Positions 39,301 to 53,777 are shown, counted from the stretch's first letter. The stretch: 64,000 nt of DNA from Limanda limanda (GCF_963576545.1 NC_083638.1:26112090-26176089); one strand, 5' to 3'. Numbers and translations are program-made. The notes: generated from the letters alone by a model not told the origin.

Positions 39301-41074
39301 GAAAATCCGGAAGTGTCATGCACCGCTGCCTGACATACGAGCAGAGTAACAGTGAGATCCAGTCGAGCTTTATACTCCACAATGTGAGAAAAGATTTAGC
39401 GGGATAAGAGAAATGAGGGTGTACGGATATTATGAGATGATGTATGTACTTTGATGTCCTATTATTCTCTTATTGTTATGTTAATGTTTATTGGACAGAC
39501 AAAATGCACAAAACATTTATTGCCTGAGATCAATCTAATAATTGCATAATTCATCAGGAGTCGTCTGTAGGCAGAGGCTGACAGTGATGCAGACGTTGAT
39601 TTAGTAAAAAGCTGTGATGAAATATAACATCACACAAATATAATGCTGGTCAGAGAGATACAGTACATTCTCTATAAGTTAAATTAAGAAACTGTTGATA
39701 TTACAAATAGACAGATAGGAGTCTTTTACCAGGGTTAGCCTTAAAAATCAATGTACCTACTCATAGAGGTGCAAAACAAGTAATGAGTATTTGTATTTTT
39801 TTAAAGAGACCTTTTTTTGAAAGTGGATCTCATCTATACAAAGTTAAGTTGTTGGAACGGTGGGAATTTAATGTGATCAGTCTGTGCCTGAACACTGTGT
39901 TACATAGGTGACACTAACTACCACCAGGGCTCTACTTGCCAAAATCCACGGGCCATTACTTCCCAGAAAGCAAGTCCTGCTTAAATGAATGAGGAGAAAT
40001 CCGCAAATTCACTTACATAAATTAAAGGATCAAATCTGAATAAAGAATATAAATCGAGCGATTTCTCCCTGGAATAAGGTTTAAAACCCGTTTTTCCACA
40101 GGTTATACTTCAAGGTTTTGCATGCATCATCTTGATGTGTTTGGGTATTGTGGCTGTTTATCTCTCTCTTATAACATCTCTGGTTTTATTCATTTCGGGA
40201 ACACAACCTGGGAGATCCAGTGTCCCTTCGGCTCTTTGTGCCTCTGCTCAAGATAGTTGGATTTTTAAGTTTCATTATTGCCTGGGGGATTCTCTACGGC
40301 CTAATGGGACATCTCTCATCCAGTGTCATAAGGATATGTTAATTCAGGATAATTAAGGGCTTGTTATGGTGCTTCCCATTATTGCATGATTGGTATTCAT
40401 CAACATGGATGTGATTGAAAACAGATGTTTCTGAATGTTTAATGAATCGTGGACAAATATTTAGTCAGGGTCCTCATGTGAAGGAAATTAGAAGCAATCC
40501 AATGTGCAGTTAGGAATAAAATGTATGTCGTGGAGTAGGATCTAGTTATAACTTTGTAAAACGTCTTGCAGCAATTCTGCACTTTCAAAACTAATTTCAA
40601 ATTATTAGGCCGTGCTCCCTTCAGCAACACTGCTGCTGTTTTCATATGTGTTTTACAATTTCAATCCCTGAAAGAAAGCAGACAATGTGACCCTGAAGAA
40701 ATGTGTGATTTCAGTTTTGGGAGAGAAGTTACTGTCGTGTTTGTGTCCAGTTCCACAAACTTGTCCTGCATGTGACCCTGAAGACAGATTTTTCAATGCA
40801 AGTCATCATAGACTGGTTCACAAAATATTTGTTGAGGGAGTTAACATAGAGGAAAACCCTCCGTCCAAGGAGAAAGACAATTTCAGAACAAACTGTTTTC
40901 ATGCATTTATGTTTTGTTTTTTAAAAACGTTTAGTTCTGATCTTGAGTTTATTATTGTACGGTTTGCTTCTAATAACAAATTAATTATACACAAAAGAGG
41001 GCAAACCACCAAAACATGTTTAAGGAATGTTGGCCAATTCTCACAGTCTGTTCAGGGTAACAAACAATGTACTC

Positions 41075-41119
41075 TCACACACACACAAACACACACACAC
41101 ACACCACACACACACACAT
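41075..41119 (+). repeat. (CA)n microsatellite, interrupted
   Basis: CA dinucleotide repeats with two small interruptions (caaac, acacca). Confidence 0.9.
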
Positions 41120-42739
41120 ATTTTGTTGTACCTTTTGTTATAATGACCTATAGAGAGATCTAGAAAACAAAAATCTGTAATTTCATGTATATGTTGTAGA
41201 ATAAAAGAACTCTATGTGATTAACAATGTGATGGAAGTTACTGTGGCTTGTTTTGCCTGCTCACCTATGTGCACAGTGCACAAGGTTTTAAATATGTCAC
41301 ATTGGAATTAAACATCTCAACTTTTAACGTATTATTCAGAAGCTCGATTAGGTAACATGTGTTCCTGAACTAGCTGTTTGAAATGGTTTGATAATCCACA
41401 TTATAAAAAGAAATCATAATTTCAAGTATATCTTTCTATTTGAAGTTCCACTGCGACATTTCATCTCAAGCGAAAAGAGAGAAAAGGGAAAGGGATGACT
41501 GATGGGTTCAACAGAGTGAAGGAGATACAGACGAATTTCCATCTGAACATCTAAGTCATACTGTAAAATTCCTGTGTTGCACTCATGCTACTCGTGTGTC
41601 TGGTGTTTGTAAAGTTGTCAACAATCTCAAACATCAAAGATATACATCAGGTGTCGGTGCCACTTCCTCACAATCCAGGGAAAGTGCTTTTTATAGACGG
41701 TCAATTTCTCCACCAGCAACAGTGGCCTCAATAGTGGTGTAGTCGCCCCGGCTGTCACATGTGGTGTCATCTCCCTGACAGGTGCCTCTGCCTCTCCACT
41801 GCTCGCTCACCTACACAGAAACAAACCAGATTCAATCCTGTTTACATTTTCTGGATCAGCGCTTTCAGTGTTTTAAAGATATGTAATTTAACCAACGTTC
41901 ACATATATTACAGCTGTTCCAAGTTTGCCTCGGATACAATTATAGATCGAATATAGCAGCGGGTGAAATGTGACACCTTTTTGTCTTCCAGCCTGGAATA
42001 TGGCACACTTACTGTCTGTAATAGGATCTGGATCACAAGGTCAGAAGGTGGTCTGGTGCCAGTCCAGCACAATTTACTGGTCAACCTTGAAGGTGACCAG
42101 TAAAAAGAGATTTAGAATGGTGTGAAAAAGAAATGGCTGAGAGAAACGGACATTCGTGTCATCATTAAGTTATTTCTGAATTGTGTTGTATGTTTCATAT
42201 GGGTATTACTCATTGCCCCTATTTTAAAGGAAAAAAGGAAGAAAGACAGACAGATTGAGGTACAGTTTTAATAGTACACATTCTGGAGTAATGTATTTTG
42301 CTGCCTTAGGTAATATTGATGACTGACGGACCCCAATCTAAAGGGACCAATACGAATTTATGTGCACAATTTAGTTGTTGTGTTATTTCTGCAAACCAAC
42401 TGACAAACATGGTCATTTTTCACTGCCAAGTTTCCCTTTAGCATTTTTCCTTCTTTGCGATATCACTCATGTGGACTGCACTTGAGAAAATCCACACAAG
42501 AACCAGCAGCAGTTTCCACAGACACTCACCAGTGCTAACTTCCCGTTGAACTGGTTCCATTGATTCTTTTCAAACACCTCGGATAAGAAACCAGTGCTGC
42601 TGTCAACACGCAGCATCACATGGGGTCTAATGTCGATAATAAAGATAAAACTGATTTCTAATGAAAATCTCTATATGTATAAGTAGATTTATGGTTTCTC
42701 TTTGAGGGTGGAGTTGGTCTATGATGGACATTTCTATAT

Positions 42740-43460
42740 TTCAATATGTTTGAGTTGAATTCGCGGCACAGATGGCTTCCGGATAGCTACCCTTCTCCTC
42801 ATTTTTTTCCTCCCTCACAAATCAAGCGAACATACAGAAGAAACTAAGATGACACAATATGAGACAATCCATACAATGGACTTTTTTCGAGAGTTATCAA
42901 ATGGACTAACCATGCCGCCCCCTGAATACAAAAAAGCAACAGAGCATAAACAGAATATTCCATATCCCATCCCCATGAGTTAGCTACATTCATGTATGCC
43001 GTGTGGGTTGCGTGCAGGTTTTTAGCCGAGAGAAAAGGGTTCCAAGTCTTCTCAAATTTCCAAGGGTTTGTTTTTGAGAACATATTAAATTCCCTATAAA
43101 GGCAAAGTGTCTTTCATTTAATTTAGCCATAGTTTTATAGAGGGTACTTATTTCTTCTTCCAATAAAGAAGGATGAGCTTCTTGGCAGTGAGGAGACCAT
43201 CGTAAGAGAACTGTTGTTGAGGCATCTGCAGTCTGCCCGGCCTCGCTGATACTCTGAGGGTGATTAATACCACATCAGGTTTATCTCCACTTCTATATTT
43301 TAGAAGTTCTGCAAGTTGGGTCATAGGGTGTAACTGTGTAATAGTGTGTAATAGTTTGGCTTGTGTTGAAACATATTTATCGCTGAAACATCCCGAAACA
43401 ATCTGTCTGGTGTCATCTTTGATTAATGCAATCTATGTTAAATCTAAATTGTATTAGACA
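42740..43460 (-). mobile_element. 5'-truncated L1-like LINE fragment with target-site duplication
   Basis: On the minus strand this encodes pieces resembling the C-terminal end of a LINE-1 type ORF2. LLTAKKLILLYWKKK lies near 43145-43195 and FEKTWNPFL near 43025-43055, the order and type of words (LLT-KK-I---W, then F-K-W-PFL) seen near the end of fish L1 ORF2. The frame is broken by stops, so the copy is dead. It is flanked by direct repeats of 19 bp with one mismatch: atgatggacatttctatat at 42721-42739 and atgatggatatttctatat at 43461-43479. This is typical of target-primed LINE insertion. The 721 bp between them is the insert. No clear poly-A tail is left at the 3' end (42740). Confidence 0.65.
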
Positions 43461-46400
43461 ATGATGGATATTTCTATATACAAAGGATGAAGTTGAGATT
43501 AGATAAACATTCAAATGAATGAAACTCCTTATGTATTGTTCCCACATGATGCTGAATCTGGTTCATAAATAACTGCTGTGTCTCATAGTGCTACCCTCTG
43601 GTAATTCAACACTCGTGTGCCATTAATTGAAAATTGGTCTTAATGCATCATAATAAGCTTTAGAGATCCCATTGTTTCGTGATAGCAAAAGTAAAATTAA
43701 TGGTTCACTGCAGTTTTCCCTTTCTGTGGATAAAGTGTTATTATCAGAGCAACAGAAAGGTCACCTTTATTAATCATAATTATTTGCAGTAATTAGGCCA
43801 GATATCAAAGGAGCACTTTGTGCTGCTCTCAGAGAAAATTGATTCTTCACACTCAGAATTACTTCAAGGGTATGAACCATATTTTGTATGCACTGAAAAT
43901 TACAAACTCCAACCTAAATTAGTGCTCATGCTAATGTGGTGGCTCACTTTACCACAGTTGTTATATTCATTATTAAGCGTGCAATTCATTGTCTATTCAT
44001 CATTTCGGCTAAGAAAAATAAGCTTAAAGCTTGTCAGTTGACTCACAAGTGCAGTCTTTACCTCTCGTGCTTCCCTTGTGTTGTATTCTAATAAACTTTA
44101 ATGTAGTTCAATAAGAAGACAAAACGTTTTACAGAATAAGTTCAGATGTGGCATTGAAGTGGACTCAACTTCTGTTGGCTTGATTTTTCCATTTTCTTGC
44201 TACATCTCACATAAAGTATTTCTCCAACTGACTTAGATTTTTATAACCTTCATTACTCAGGGAATCTGAATGTGGGATGATTCCTGAAGGATTGTGTCAG
44301 TAAGAATACACCCATGTGTTGCCCTGTTTCCAAGTATTAAGACACTAAGGGCCAAGAGGCTGAATGTTATCCAAGGTCAATGACTCTCAATGATGATTCC
44401 CTCGCTAAATAGGTGTTTTGGCCAGCGGAGAGCAATTCTCCCCTCGTGAGTTGGCAAGCTGTAGCTGCTCTCTGAAACTCTGAAGTCCTCAGTGCCGTCT
44501 GCTCTCCAAGTACCTGGCCTTGAAATCACATAAAAACACAGTTACACAAGATAGAAAGAAGATGGTTTTAACAAAGTGTTCTCTTATTTCTTCTAGAACT
44601 CGTGGTTTCTGATTGTATAACTTTAAATTTTCAGTCAGCTGGTTTGCTTGATTTGTATCTTAATTTCTCTTCATTGTAAAATCCTGTATGGTTGTGAAGT
44701 GCTGCTGCTCCGTATCAGACAGGGTTTGCATCCACAAAGGCCTGAAAGGGAGAAGACCACCGAAGTCAGTCATTTAACCTCCTTTTGATTGGGAAATCAA
44801 TAACCACAATCCAGCAGCAGCTGCATACTGTATTATCATGTCAGTCAGCAGTGGCTTACACCTGCCTGGAGGTAAAACAGCATCAAAGCCATTCATGTCG
44901 GCCTGATGGAAAGGTTATTTAATCACGTTACAACGTCCATGTTATTGTCTTTCAGCAGCCTTTTATTTACCCTATCTTCAAACATTAATAAAGGCCGTGT
45001 ACATTTAGCCTGTGCTGAACAGAATTTATCTTTTGAGTTCAGATTGTCCTTTTTAGCACAAGCCGGGTTTTGTCTCTTTCTTTCATGAGCATAATTGCAA
45101 TTGACAAGATAATGTTTAATGTCCTATGCAGACATGGAGTACTTAAAGTAAAGAGTAATTCTAAGGGACAAATTGCAGGTGATTATGTATCTTAGCAACA
45201 ATATGTTGCGTTTATTTCCAGCGCCCTCAAAAAAGGTCTGCAAGTTCATTCCTTTCAGTGAAAATTAAGATGGATTTCTGAGTCAGTTTGAACTGGTTTA
45301 CCTCATCGACTACAGTGCTGCTGTGTGGAAGCAGTCTTCTTAGGATCCTTCAATGTCAAGTGGCAGAAATAACCAACAATAACAAGAACATGAATTGTAT
45401 TCTTAAATGAAACTTGTGAAGCCAAGTACAGAAGATAATTAACTGCCTCAACCTTGATATTTGGAAATAATTAAGAAATTAAAATATCAGTAATTTTACA
45501 CATAAAATATATACGCTTCTCTATTGCCAGATCTGTTGCCCATCTCAAAATACTATAGATACAATATTGAATGCATAATACAAAGGGGCTTATGTGTCCA
45601 CAATTGAACAAAAAAAATCTATAGGTGCTCCAAAGGAAGCTTTCACTATCCAAACACGAAGAAAAGATCATTTGTTGACAAAAAGATGAGGAATATAAAG
45701 CTAGTCATCTGAACCGGGGGGCAAGCAAACCTTAACATTTAGCTTTTAGAACCAGAGGATATGTATAAGAGTAGTAGTACGAGAGTATGGATATATTCTA
45801 AAAGAAAATAATTAAATGTAAAATGGATTTATGAGCAATTTGAACTAATTAAAATTAAGTCAATGCTTTATTTTCAATCATGATTCAAGTGGCATTTTGT
45901 ACTGTGTCTCAAAAGAATTTCAATTTCCCTTTTCTTCACCTCAATCTCAAATCCAACTGACTCAAAACCTTGAAATAAAGTTAAATTGTCATGAAATACT
46001 GATCTTTAAATTCTTGCTTGCTAATATACCAATGTTTGCGTCTTGTTTTGTGTTTTGTATTTGTCAGACGTTTCTTCGATATTTGTTTTCCTTGATTGAA
46101 ACCTGTGCAGCTCAGCTTCACTGTAAACATGTCAGCTACATGTGAGTCATCCTGCTTTATGGTTTAGTCATATCACAGAAGGGAATTGTATTATTAGAAC
46201 GAGATATGGCCAAGTATGGGTGTGCCTGCTATCACGAACGCAAAGAAATGTCAGCCACCCAGAATATCCAAGCAGCAGAAAAGCCCCTGAATGCTTTTTT
46301 AGAAACCATGACACGTAAAACTGTCTGCAGCGTATTTGTTTACAAAGGAGGATGGAGGAATATTTGACATTTGTGCATGGAGAGTTGTGTTATGAGCTTC

Positions 46401-48045
46401 CCTGAAATTATGCCTGTGCACTCAGGAACAGGGGATCCTATTAGCAAGGCTTCAGCGAGACTCCCCAGCTAATGCTGCTTTTTCTCTCCTCTGATTTTCC
46501 TCTTTGTTAGCTGAGGTAATGCTCCAGAGATCAGGTGCTCACATGGAAGAGAGGCATATGCTGCGGATGACGGAGAAACAATAATTTCTGTTGATGTAAA
46601 TTGATGAATTTTGATGATTTAGAAGTAATTTACAATGCAAAAGAAAGCACTTAATTAAATAACTAAAGTTAGAGTTTTTTAACTTGTTTTGTTATTCGAT
46701 CAAATAACAAAACGTTAGTGTTCTCCAGGAAGTGTGAATTCTGTAATGTATGGAGATTTGAGTTCAAAATAACCCTTCACTGCTGCGTCTTCACAGTTTA
46801 CTTATTTGCAGGTGCCACATTTAGATGCAAGCGAGATGGATCCCTGGACCTTTGTATAATGTCTATACACCACAATGGCACAATCTCACACAGTGTTGAA
46901 CACATAACAGCAACATCTGTTTCTTGTTGACGTGTCTATGAACAAGGTCACATTTGCCGCTACGACTGTAGATATCACTTCATTTTATCCAGGATGTTGA
47001 TAAATAGGTTTTTACACGACAGACACCGTTTTGTATATTATAGAATAATGTAAAAACATCATTTATTTTATCTGTGAACATGTATTGAATGTAATATACA
47101 ATAGAAAGAAGAGAATAGCAAACTATGCTCAGCTATAGGTTTAATGGGTATAAAGGCATTAACGTAGTTTCCTAGATATTGAAACTTATTATATAACGAG
47201 TATAAAGAGTTTAAAAGGTTTTTCGAAATACTAACGATATTTATCCAACGCTAAGTTCTCTCAATTTTTTTTAAAGGGTTTTATCTTCTTTTGAATAATC
47301 CCAAATTCTAATAACTGCAAAATCATTTAGTTTTATTTTAATGTATCTTTGAATATGTTCCAAGGGATCATAAAAAACTGTTATTATCCTTGTATCTTTG
47401 AATGGCAGTGCTGTGCATTGTAAAGAGTGTGTACTGAATGAATGGCAAACACAGCAATATCGAAGGAGCAGATGTCCTGGTGTCACGTTTAAATTCCGTA
47501 CCTCGCGATTTGGGCCCTGTTCGGATAATTCAATGCGAATGAAGCTTCTTTCAATAAACTGTAACGCAATATTCAATTATAGGCTCACGGGCCAGATGCC
47601 CCAGCGGACAAACAAATGGCTTCAGTGAGAATCGAATGCATGTGGGAATAATGGTGGGGGTGCTCGGGATGATAATGTACACTAGTGTCTGAAACTTATG
47701 AATATTTTGTTACAGTATGCAATCAGAACCTTTGCATTAATCATTCATGGTCCTTGTGGCCCATTATTTTCTGCTATTCAATTATTAATGCTTTTGGACT
47801 GACTTTCTTTACATAATCAAGTACCTATTGTTGGCTGCTATAAGTTGCTCTGTATAGACAGAAGCATTAAGTGTCGTTAGAGTTAAGATATACAACAGCG
47901 GTATATTGTTCCTTCCCTCTTGTGCTTTGAAGCCTTTTGTTCAGTTCACATTGTCGGAAAAGACATGAGATACAGTAAATATCTGAATAATGACCCAGAC
48001 TGTGTTTCCTTTCCATCCCTCCCCCAAAACCATCCATCCTTCTAG

Positions 48046-48437
48046 AGTTTTTCTTAGAGCTACTGGACAACTCGGAGAAGTCCCTCCACAGTATGTTCAA
48101 GCGGACGTACGGGAAGCTGTACATGCAGAACTCCGACGTGTTCCAGGACCTGTTCACCGAGCTGAAGCGCTACTACACGGGAGGTAACGTCAACCTGGAG
48201 GAGATGCTGAACGACTTCTGGGCCCGGCTGCTGGAGCGCATGTTCCAGCTGCTCAACTCCCAGTACCACTTCACAGACGACTACCTGGAGTGCGTCAGCA
48301 AGTACACAGATCAGCTGAAGCCCTTTGGGGATGTGCCCAGGAAGCTCAAGGCCCAGGTCACCAGGGCCTTCATCGCTGCACGGACGTTCGTGCAGGGCCT
48401 CATGGTCGGCCGGGAAGTCGCCAACAGGGTCGCCAAG
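48046..48437 (+). CDS. gpc6: glypican-6, exon 3 (internal coding exon)
   Basis: This 392-bp exon has acceptor TTCTAG at 48040-48045 and donor GTGAGC at 48438; it enters in phase 1 and leaves in phase 0. After the split Glu codon it reads [17 protein letters not shown], then [108 protein letters not shown]. It corresponds roughly to residues 107-237 of human GPC6 and forms much of the helical N-terminal globular domain. One conserved cysteine is present (LECVSKYT). [17 protein letters not shown] and [16 protein letters not shown] distinguish GPC6 from GPC4. The exon is visibly far more GC-rich, especially at third codon positions, than the introns around it, which explains the open frames on its other strand. 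Confidence 0.97.
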
Positions 48438-51400
48438 GTGAGCATTGTTTTAATGGCAGTTTTAACAATTGTTTTGTTTTTTTTGTTGCTCAAATTGAGT
48501 CCTTGTGTCTCTTATATAACTGTGGTTTTATATTATTTTATTATTCTCATGGATGGGAACTTGGTAAATATTTATTAAATCTACTCTGTTTTTGATTTGC
48601 CTTACTGTTCATACTTTAGTGTGTTCTGTGTACTTAAAAACCTCCTCTGTGGATTTACCATCATCATTTAGAATTAAATTGCAGGAGAATTCCTTATTAA
48701 AAGTTCTGAAATCGAGAACAAACATGTGCATATCGACGTAGAGGACTTTCTTTAATGCTTGAACTTGATCTCCTGGTGCGGGGTCCAGTGTTTCATCGTA
48801 CTTGTGCTGAACTCAGTTCACTGTGCGATCCTCATTTCCGTGGAATCACCCGCAGAGTCCAAAGCTTTGTAAAACAGGGAAGATGAAAGCATATTTCCCC
48901 TGAGATTTTCTGATTTAGTTTTATTTCAGTGTCCCTCTTATACTAAACTTTAACTATGTTTTTCTTAATTTTAAACAAATGTTTCCATTCTCACTTCTTT
49001 ATGTTGCCGTTTATTGTTGCTGCTGTTGTTGCTGATGGTTTTTTGGATCGAGAGTTTAGTTGATTAGTTTCCGTAAAAAATAAATATGTTTTTCAGAGCA
49101 TTATCAAACATGGGAGATTAAAATGTCTTTAAAGGCTTAGCTGATATGTTTTCTAAATCCATGTTAAACACAGAAAGTTATGCAAGAGCCCTCACTGATG
49201 TTTAAACTGTAAAACATTATATAACTGTTTACTGTTTGTGACAGTTTTCGCTTTAAAGTGTTTAGAATTTTATTTTCATTTAAGTTTAACACGTTGGATT
49301 AATAGTCGGTTTCCTGAAATATATCTTTTATCAAAATGTATCACACATGATCTTGTATAATAACAGTTTATATCAACACAATTTAAAACCTATAAAAAAC
49401 ACTTATGAACAGAGAATAAATGAGCCTTGTTGGAAGATTAAAAAAACTCCTCCCTGCACACTTACCCTGTTTTAAAAAAACATCTTGACTCGTTATGGAT
49501 TTGTGCTTTAAAAATAGAAATGGTAATTATCTATTTTTGATACTTATTCATCTTCTAGTTTTATTCAATTGATGACAAATCATTATGACTGATTCCATCT
49601 TGCAAGTTGTTGACCCTATCAAAATCAATATTCTTCACCCTCTATGAGATACAAATGATATAAAACGGATTATTCACAAGTTCAGACGTGAGTTTAAAAA
49701 AGTCTTCAGTTCAGCAGCGATCTGATTCTTTTCATCAAATTTTTTAAGCCGGAAACTCTTTGTCCCTTTAAGTTCAATAGGGAAAGATAAAGTAGGCGAA
49801 AGAGCGAGGGAGCAAAAAGTAAATGAGATGTTCTCAGTTTGAGAAATAACTTTAATCATGCCTATGTTGGAGCCTTAACTGCTACCATCTGATAAGCAGT
49901 GGCCTCACTCAGGCAGATCACAGAGCTGGGTAGATTCCACACTTTACTTAATGTGTAATATAGGAAAGTGACTATAACCACAAATAGAGAAATTATTTAA
50001 CACTTATGTCAAATGATATCAAAAACATTGATCATTACTATTGTAGTAGTACTTTTCTGAGTGTTTTAATGTGCATTATTTATATTTAAATCAAAGTATT
50101 CAGTATTGGTGAGAGATAATCAGACCAAAGAAATTCATTAATCTGAAACTGACTCTGAATAGATCTTAATGTACTTTGGTGCAGAATTAAACACTTTAAG
50201 CACCATGTAACCTACACATTAGTGATATTTAATATATTGTTATACCATATAGTCACATATGTGAAACACTTTCTATAAAGGTGGTTGTTTAGGTTGTTTA
50301 TAAGATATTTTTTAACATCTATAATATAGATTATCTTGTCAAAGACGATTTATCTTCACACACATGAAAAGGCTGCGTTCAGATTCATAATCCTCCTTAT
50401 GGTTTCTCTTCAGTAAACCAAACACTAAACCACTGCCCACTTTATTACCACTGGGTCTGAAACTGAACCACCAGCGTGCCTTATTGTCATGCTCCTCGTC
50501 TGCTCACTGTATGCACATAATAAAGGGGGATTGTGGGAATTTGCATCATGATAAGCATGTCGATATGAGAGGGCTGTATCCTCTCCACGCTACCGTGCTG
50601 CCATATATCATCTCTGAAGAGTCAGTCATGAATTATTATTTCATTTTTGCCTTGCTTGCTCTCCACCAGTCCTCCGTGGCATAAACATTTTAGATGAAGG
50701 GTTAAAATCAGCACCTCTATGCGTCTGTCCCAGGCTTATAAGGCTCTGTCACTTTGGATCAAATCCCATATTCCCTGCTTCCTCATCAATAATGAAGAGG
50801 AGCCAGGAAACAGTGTGGCATAGCTGAAGGTTGTCAGGCTGGTGAACAACCGCAGAACTGGAGGTGAAAAGTTGCTTGACATGACAAATCACCTTGACCC
50901 AGGGATCACCCTGGTATTTGCTGCTTTCAGCGACACAAATCCACTTCCTCTCCCCACCACACAGTCTCAGAGTACATGCCAATCTGTTACTTCTCAGGTG
51001 TGAGCACAGGACTCTATACAAGGTGCTTTCTGTTCTATTTCATATCCATAAGTGCATTTATGTGTGTTTTGGTGGAGTGCCAAGCTACATTACAATATCT
51101 CCAGAAATCTGTGTTAGGCTTTGTAAGCTTGTCCTGCAGTTTCTGTTGTTTTAGTAGATCTCTGGAGCAAATGTTGGTCAAACACACATCACAGCTGGAC
51201 TGTAATCACACCTCACTGTGTGCTGTAATAAAAACTAAACTACACAGTATTAACAGCAAAGTCGACCTATGTCTTAACAATGAAAGCATGCATAATGTAG
51301 AATGCATGTTGTCATAGTAGAGTTTTTAAATTTAAACTCCACATAGAAGTTATTTGCTCCTTTTCTGTTATAAATCACTAGTATGTGTTCCATGGTTCCA

Positions 51401-53427
51401 TTCACAAGCATATATCAACATTCAGTGATTTCATGTCAGCCATTAGCAAAGGGATGCCACTGCAAGTCCAACCTGAATTAAACATGTTTTCACAATATGT
51501 ACAGTGAAAAAGCTCAGTTTGAAGTCAATGGATTGAACGGTTGTTGGGAAAATCAAAAGACAGTCGGATATTTCTAAATTTATCAGAAAGATAATATAGC
51601 TTAATTGATACTAAAATGAATTTATTTATTTATTTCATCACACAATCTTACTAAAGTGATGAATTAAGTTGTAATGAAAAGTTTAAATCTGTTTTACATC
51701 AGAAATAGTTCCACTCCACATTGACTTAAACGTTAAGATGAAACAAACATTACTGTCCATATATGTTTTGAGTTTAAGTACATGTAGATTATAAATATAG
51801 TATATGAAGAGTGAAACATTTGTCTTTGCATTATGTTTAAATGAATTATGAATGTAATTGCCTGACAATCTCATAACTTCTTACATTACAGGAGTAAAGC
51901 TGATTTACACAAAGCTACATCCATCAAAAGCTTTCTCCATGACAGAATATGCTGATGAAGTAAACACTTTTGAGTTGAGGGATTTAAACTGGGAAGATTC
52001 CTACTGGTTGATGAGCAGTATTATTATAGAATGTTGTCTTGTTTCAGCCATGGGTCTTTAGTCTAATTAGTATGTGAAGTGTTGCATATGCCCCCCGGTG
52101 AGTTGATCTAACTCAAATAATGAAATTAGATGTGAAATTCGCGAAACCTGCGGTTTTCCAATGAAAATGTGCTGCTTTCAACCATCTGTCTGTTCAGAGC
52201 AGCGCTGATGATCATGAGCCTACATACATTATTACTGCTAACAGACAGTTATGTTTGCACTGAAGTCAGAACAGGAGAGATATCGCCCCATAACATGGGA
52301 TTGGACTGGATCTACACTGAACAGTTTCCTGGACGTCTATCCCGGATTAAGAGCAGAATCTCTCTGGATTACAGTTTATGATGACCATTAAGAGTTTTAT
52401 CCTCAGGGTACTTAAAACACAGTCCAGCCACATTAAGACCTGCTCAGAGAAGATTGCAGGGATTTGGACCTTTTGAACGTTTTAAAGTTTAGGCGTTTAG
52501 AGTACTTATCACTCACTCTGTGTATACTCATGGGGAGCCGGCCTAGTCCGCGGTGCATATTTAGCCCTGATGATGGAAGGAACTGGGGTATTTTGCACTG
52601 AGGGATTTGTTTTTCCTGATGGCTTATACTGTCATGTTGATCTCATTATACACTCATTTCCTACCACGAACTGTCAGATCATTTAACATGAAGCTCCGAG
52701 GCAGTTTCTAATCTTTACACAACATTTACCTTAGATTAATGTTCTGCCAGATTACTGAGCCCTTTTGCTGACATGTGAGCAATACCAGCATCGCTTCAAC
52801 GTGGTTTCCTCAGTTTGTCTTGGGTGTATTTTTTTTCTCATCTACTTTATGTAGTCGCTGCCATACATCAGCGTAGCCTGCTCACTGTCAAGGCGAAGCA
52901 GTAAAGGGCATTCAACAGTCAAGCTCAGACAAATGTGCCATTCTATTTTACCAAAGAAAAGAGGAATGGAAACACCCAGCATAGCCTGAGCTGCACTCTA
53001 TTTCCTTCATATCCTCATATCACATGTGTATTTTTCTCCCAGCAAACACAATGGGTCCTATAGAGTAACGTGATCCCTACAGAAAAAAAACCATAGATAC
53101 CAACAAGTGTTATAAGTGCATTTCTAAATTAACTAACATTTAATGTGTATTTACCGAACTGTGTTTCCCTGGTGAACTTCACATACATTACTAGTTAGTG
53201 GTTGTTTGTAGATTCTCAGGCAAACTTGAATAAGTATGCAGTAATATGTGTATTAATATACAGTTTGAGGACAGCCTAACCAAAACCTTACCCCCTCCCC
53301 CCAAACCAGGACCTCGGAAATGATGTTTTGCCTCATTAGGACCAGACTCTAGTCCCCATGCGGTTCACCAGTTCTGACAAGTTCAGTGTTTACGCAAAAC
53401 AAAAATTCCTAAATTGTTAAATAAAAC

Positions 53428-53431
<4 letters not shown>

Positions 53432-53466
<35 letters not shown>
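53432..53466 (+). repeat. (AC)n microsatellite
   Basis: About 35 bp of uninterrupted AC repeat. Confidence 0.95.
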
Positions 53467-53469
<3 letters not shown>

Positions 53470-53687
53470 TATTGACAGTGATATGCACATGCGGCACTAA
53501 TAAGCGGCTAGCAGTGGCTAAGCTTCCTCAAATGATCATGTAAATATTATGCTGAAGCTTCTTGTTTGGTGAATGTTATTAGGATGCAAACGCTAACAGG
53601 CTGCAGTGATGCAGTGGTTGCAGAGAGTCAGACTGCAGATCCACAAAAGTGTGCGTTTATTAAACCAACAGACCCGCAAACCACAGC

Positions 53688-53777
53688 CTCTCTCTCTCTC
53701 TCTCTCTCTCTCTCCCCTTCCTCACACACACACACACATGCACACACACACACACACACTCATGCTTACACACACGC
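53688..53777 (+). repeat. Compound (CT)n-(CA)n microsatellite
   Basis: A CT run (53688-53714) is followed by a short spacer and a CA run broken by two ATG-type interruptions, up to about 53777. Confidence 0.95.

Noticed and set aside
40687..41163. 158-codon plus-strand frame
   Set aside because: It ends in a CA-repeat-derived Thr-His run and has no recognisable domain; treated as chance.
48060..48493. Open frames on the minus strand and in other plus frames across exon 3
   Set aside because: They are shadows of the GC-rich glypican exon. The glypican frame has strong family similarity and proper splice sites; the others have neither.
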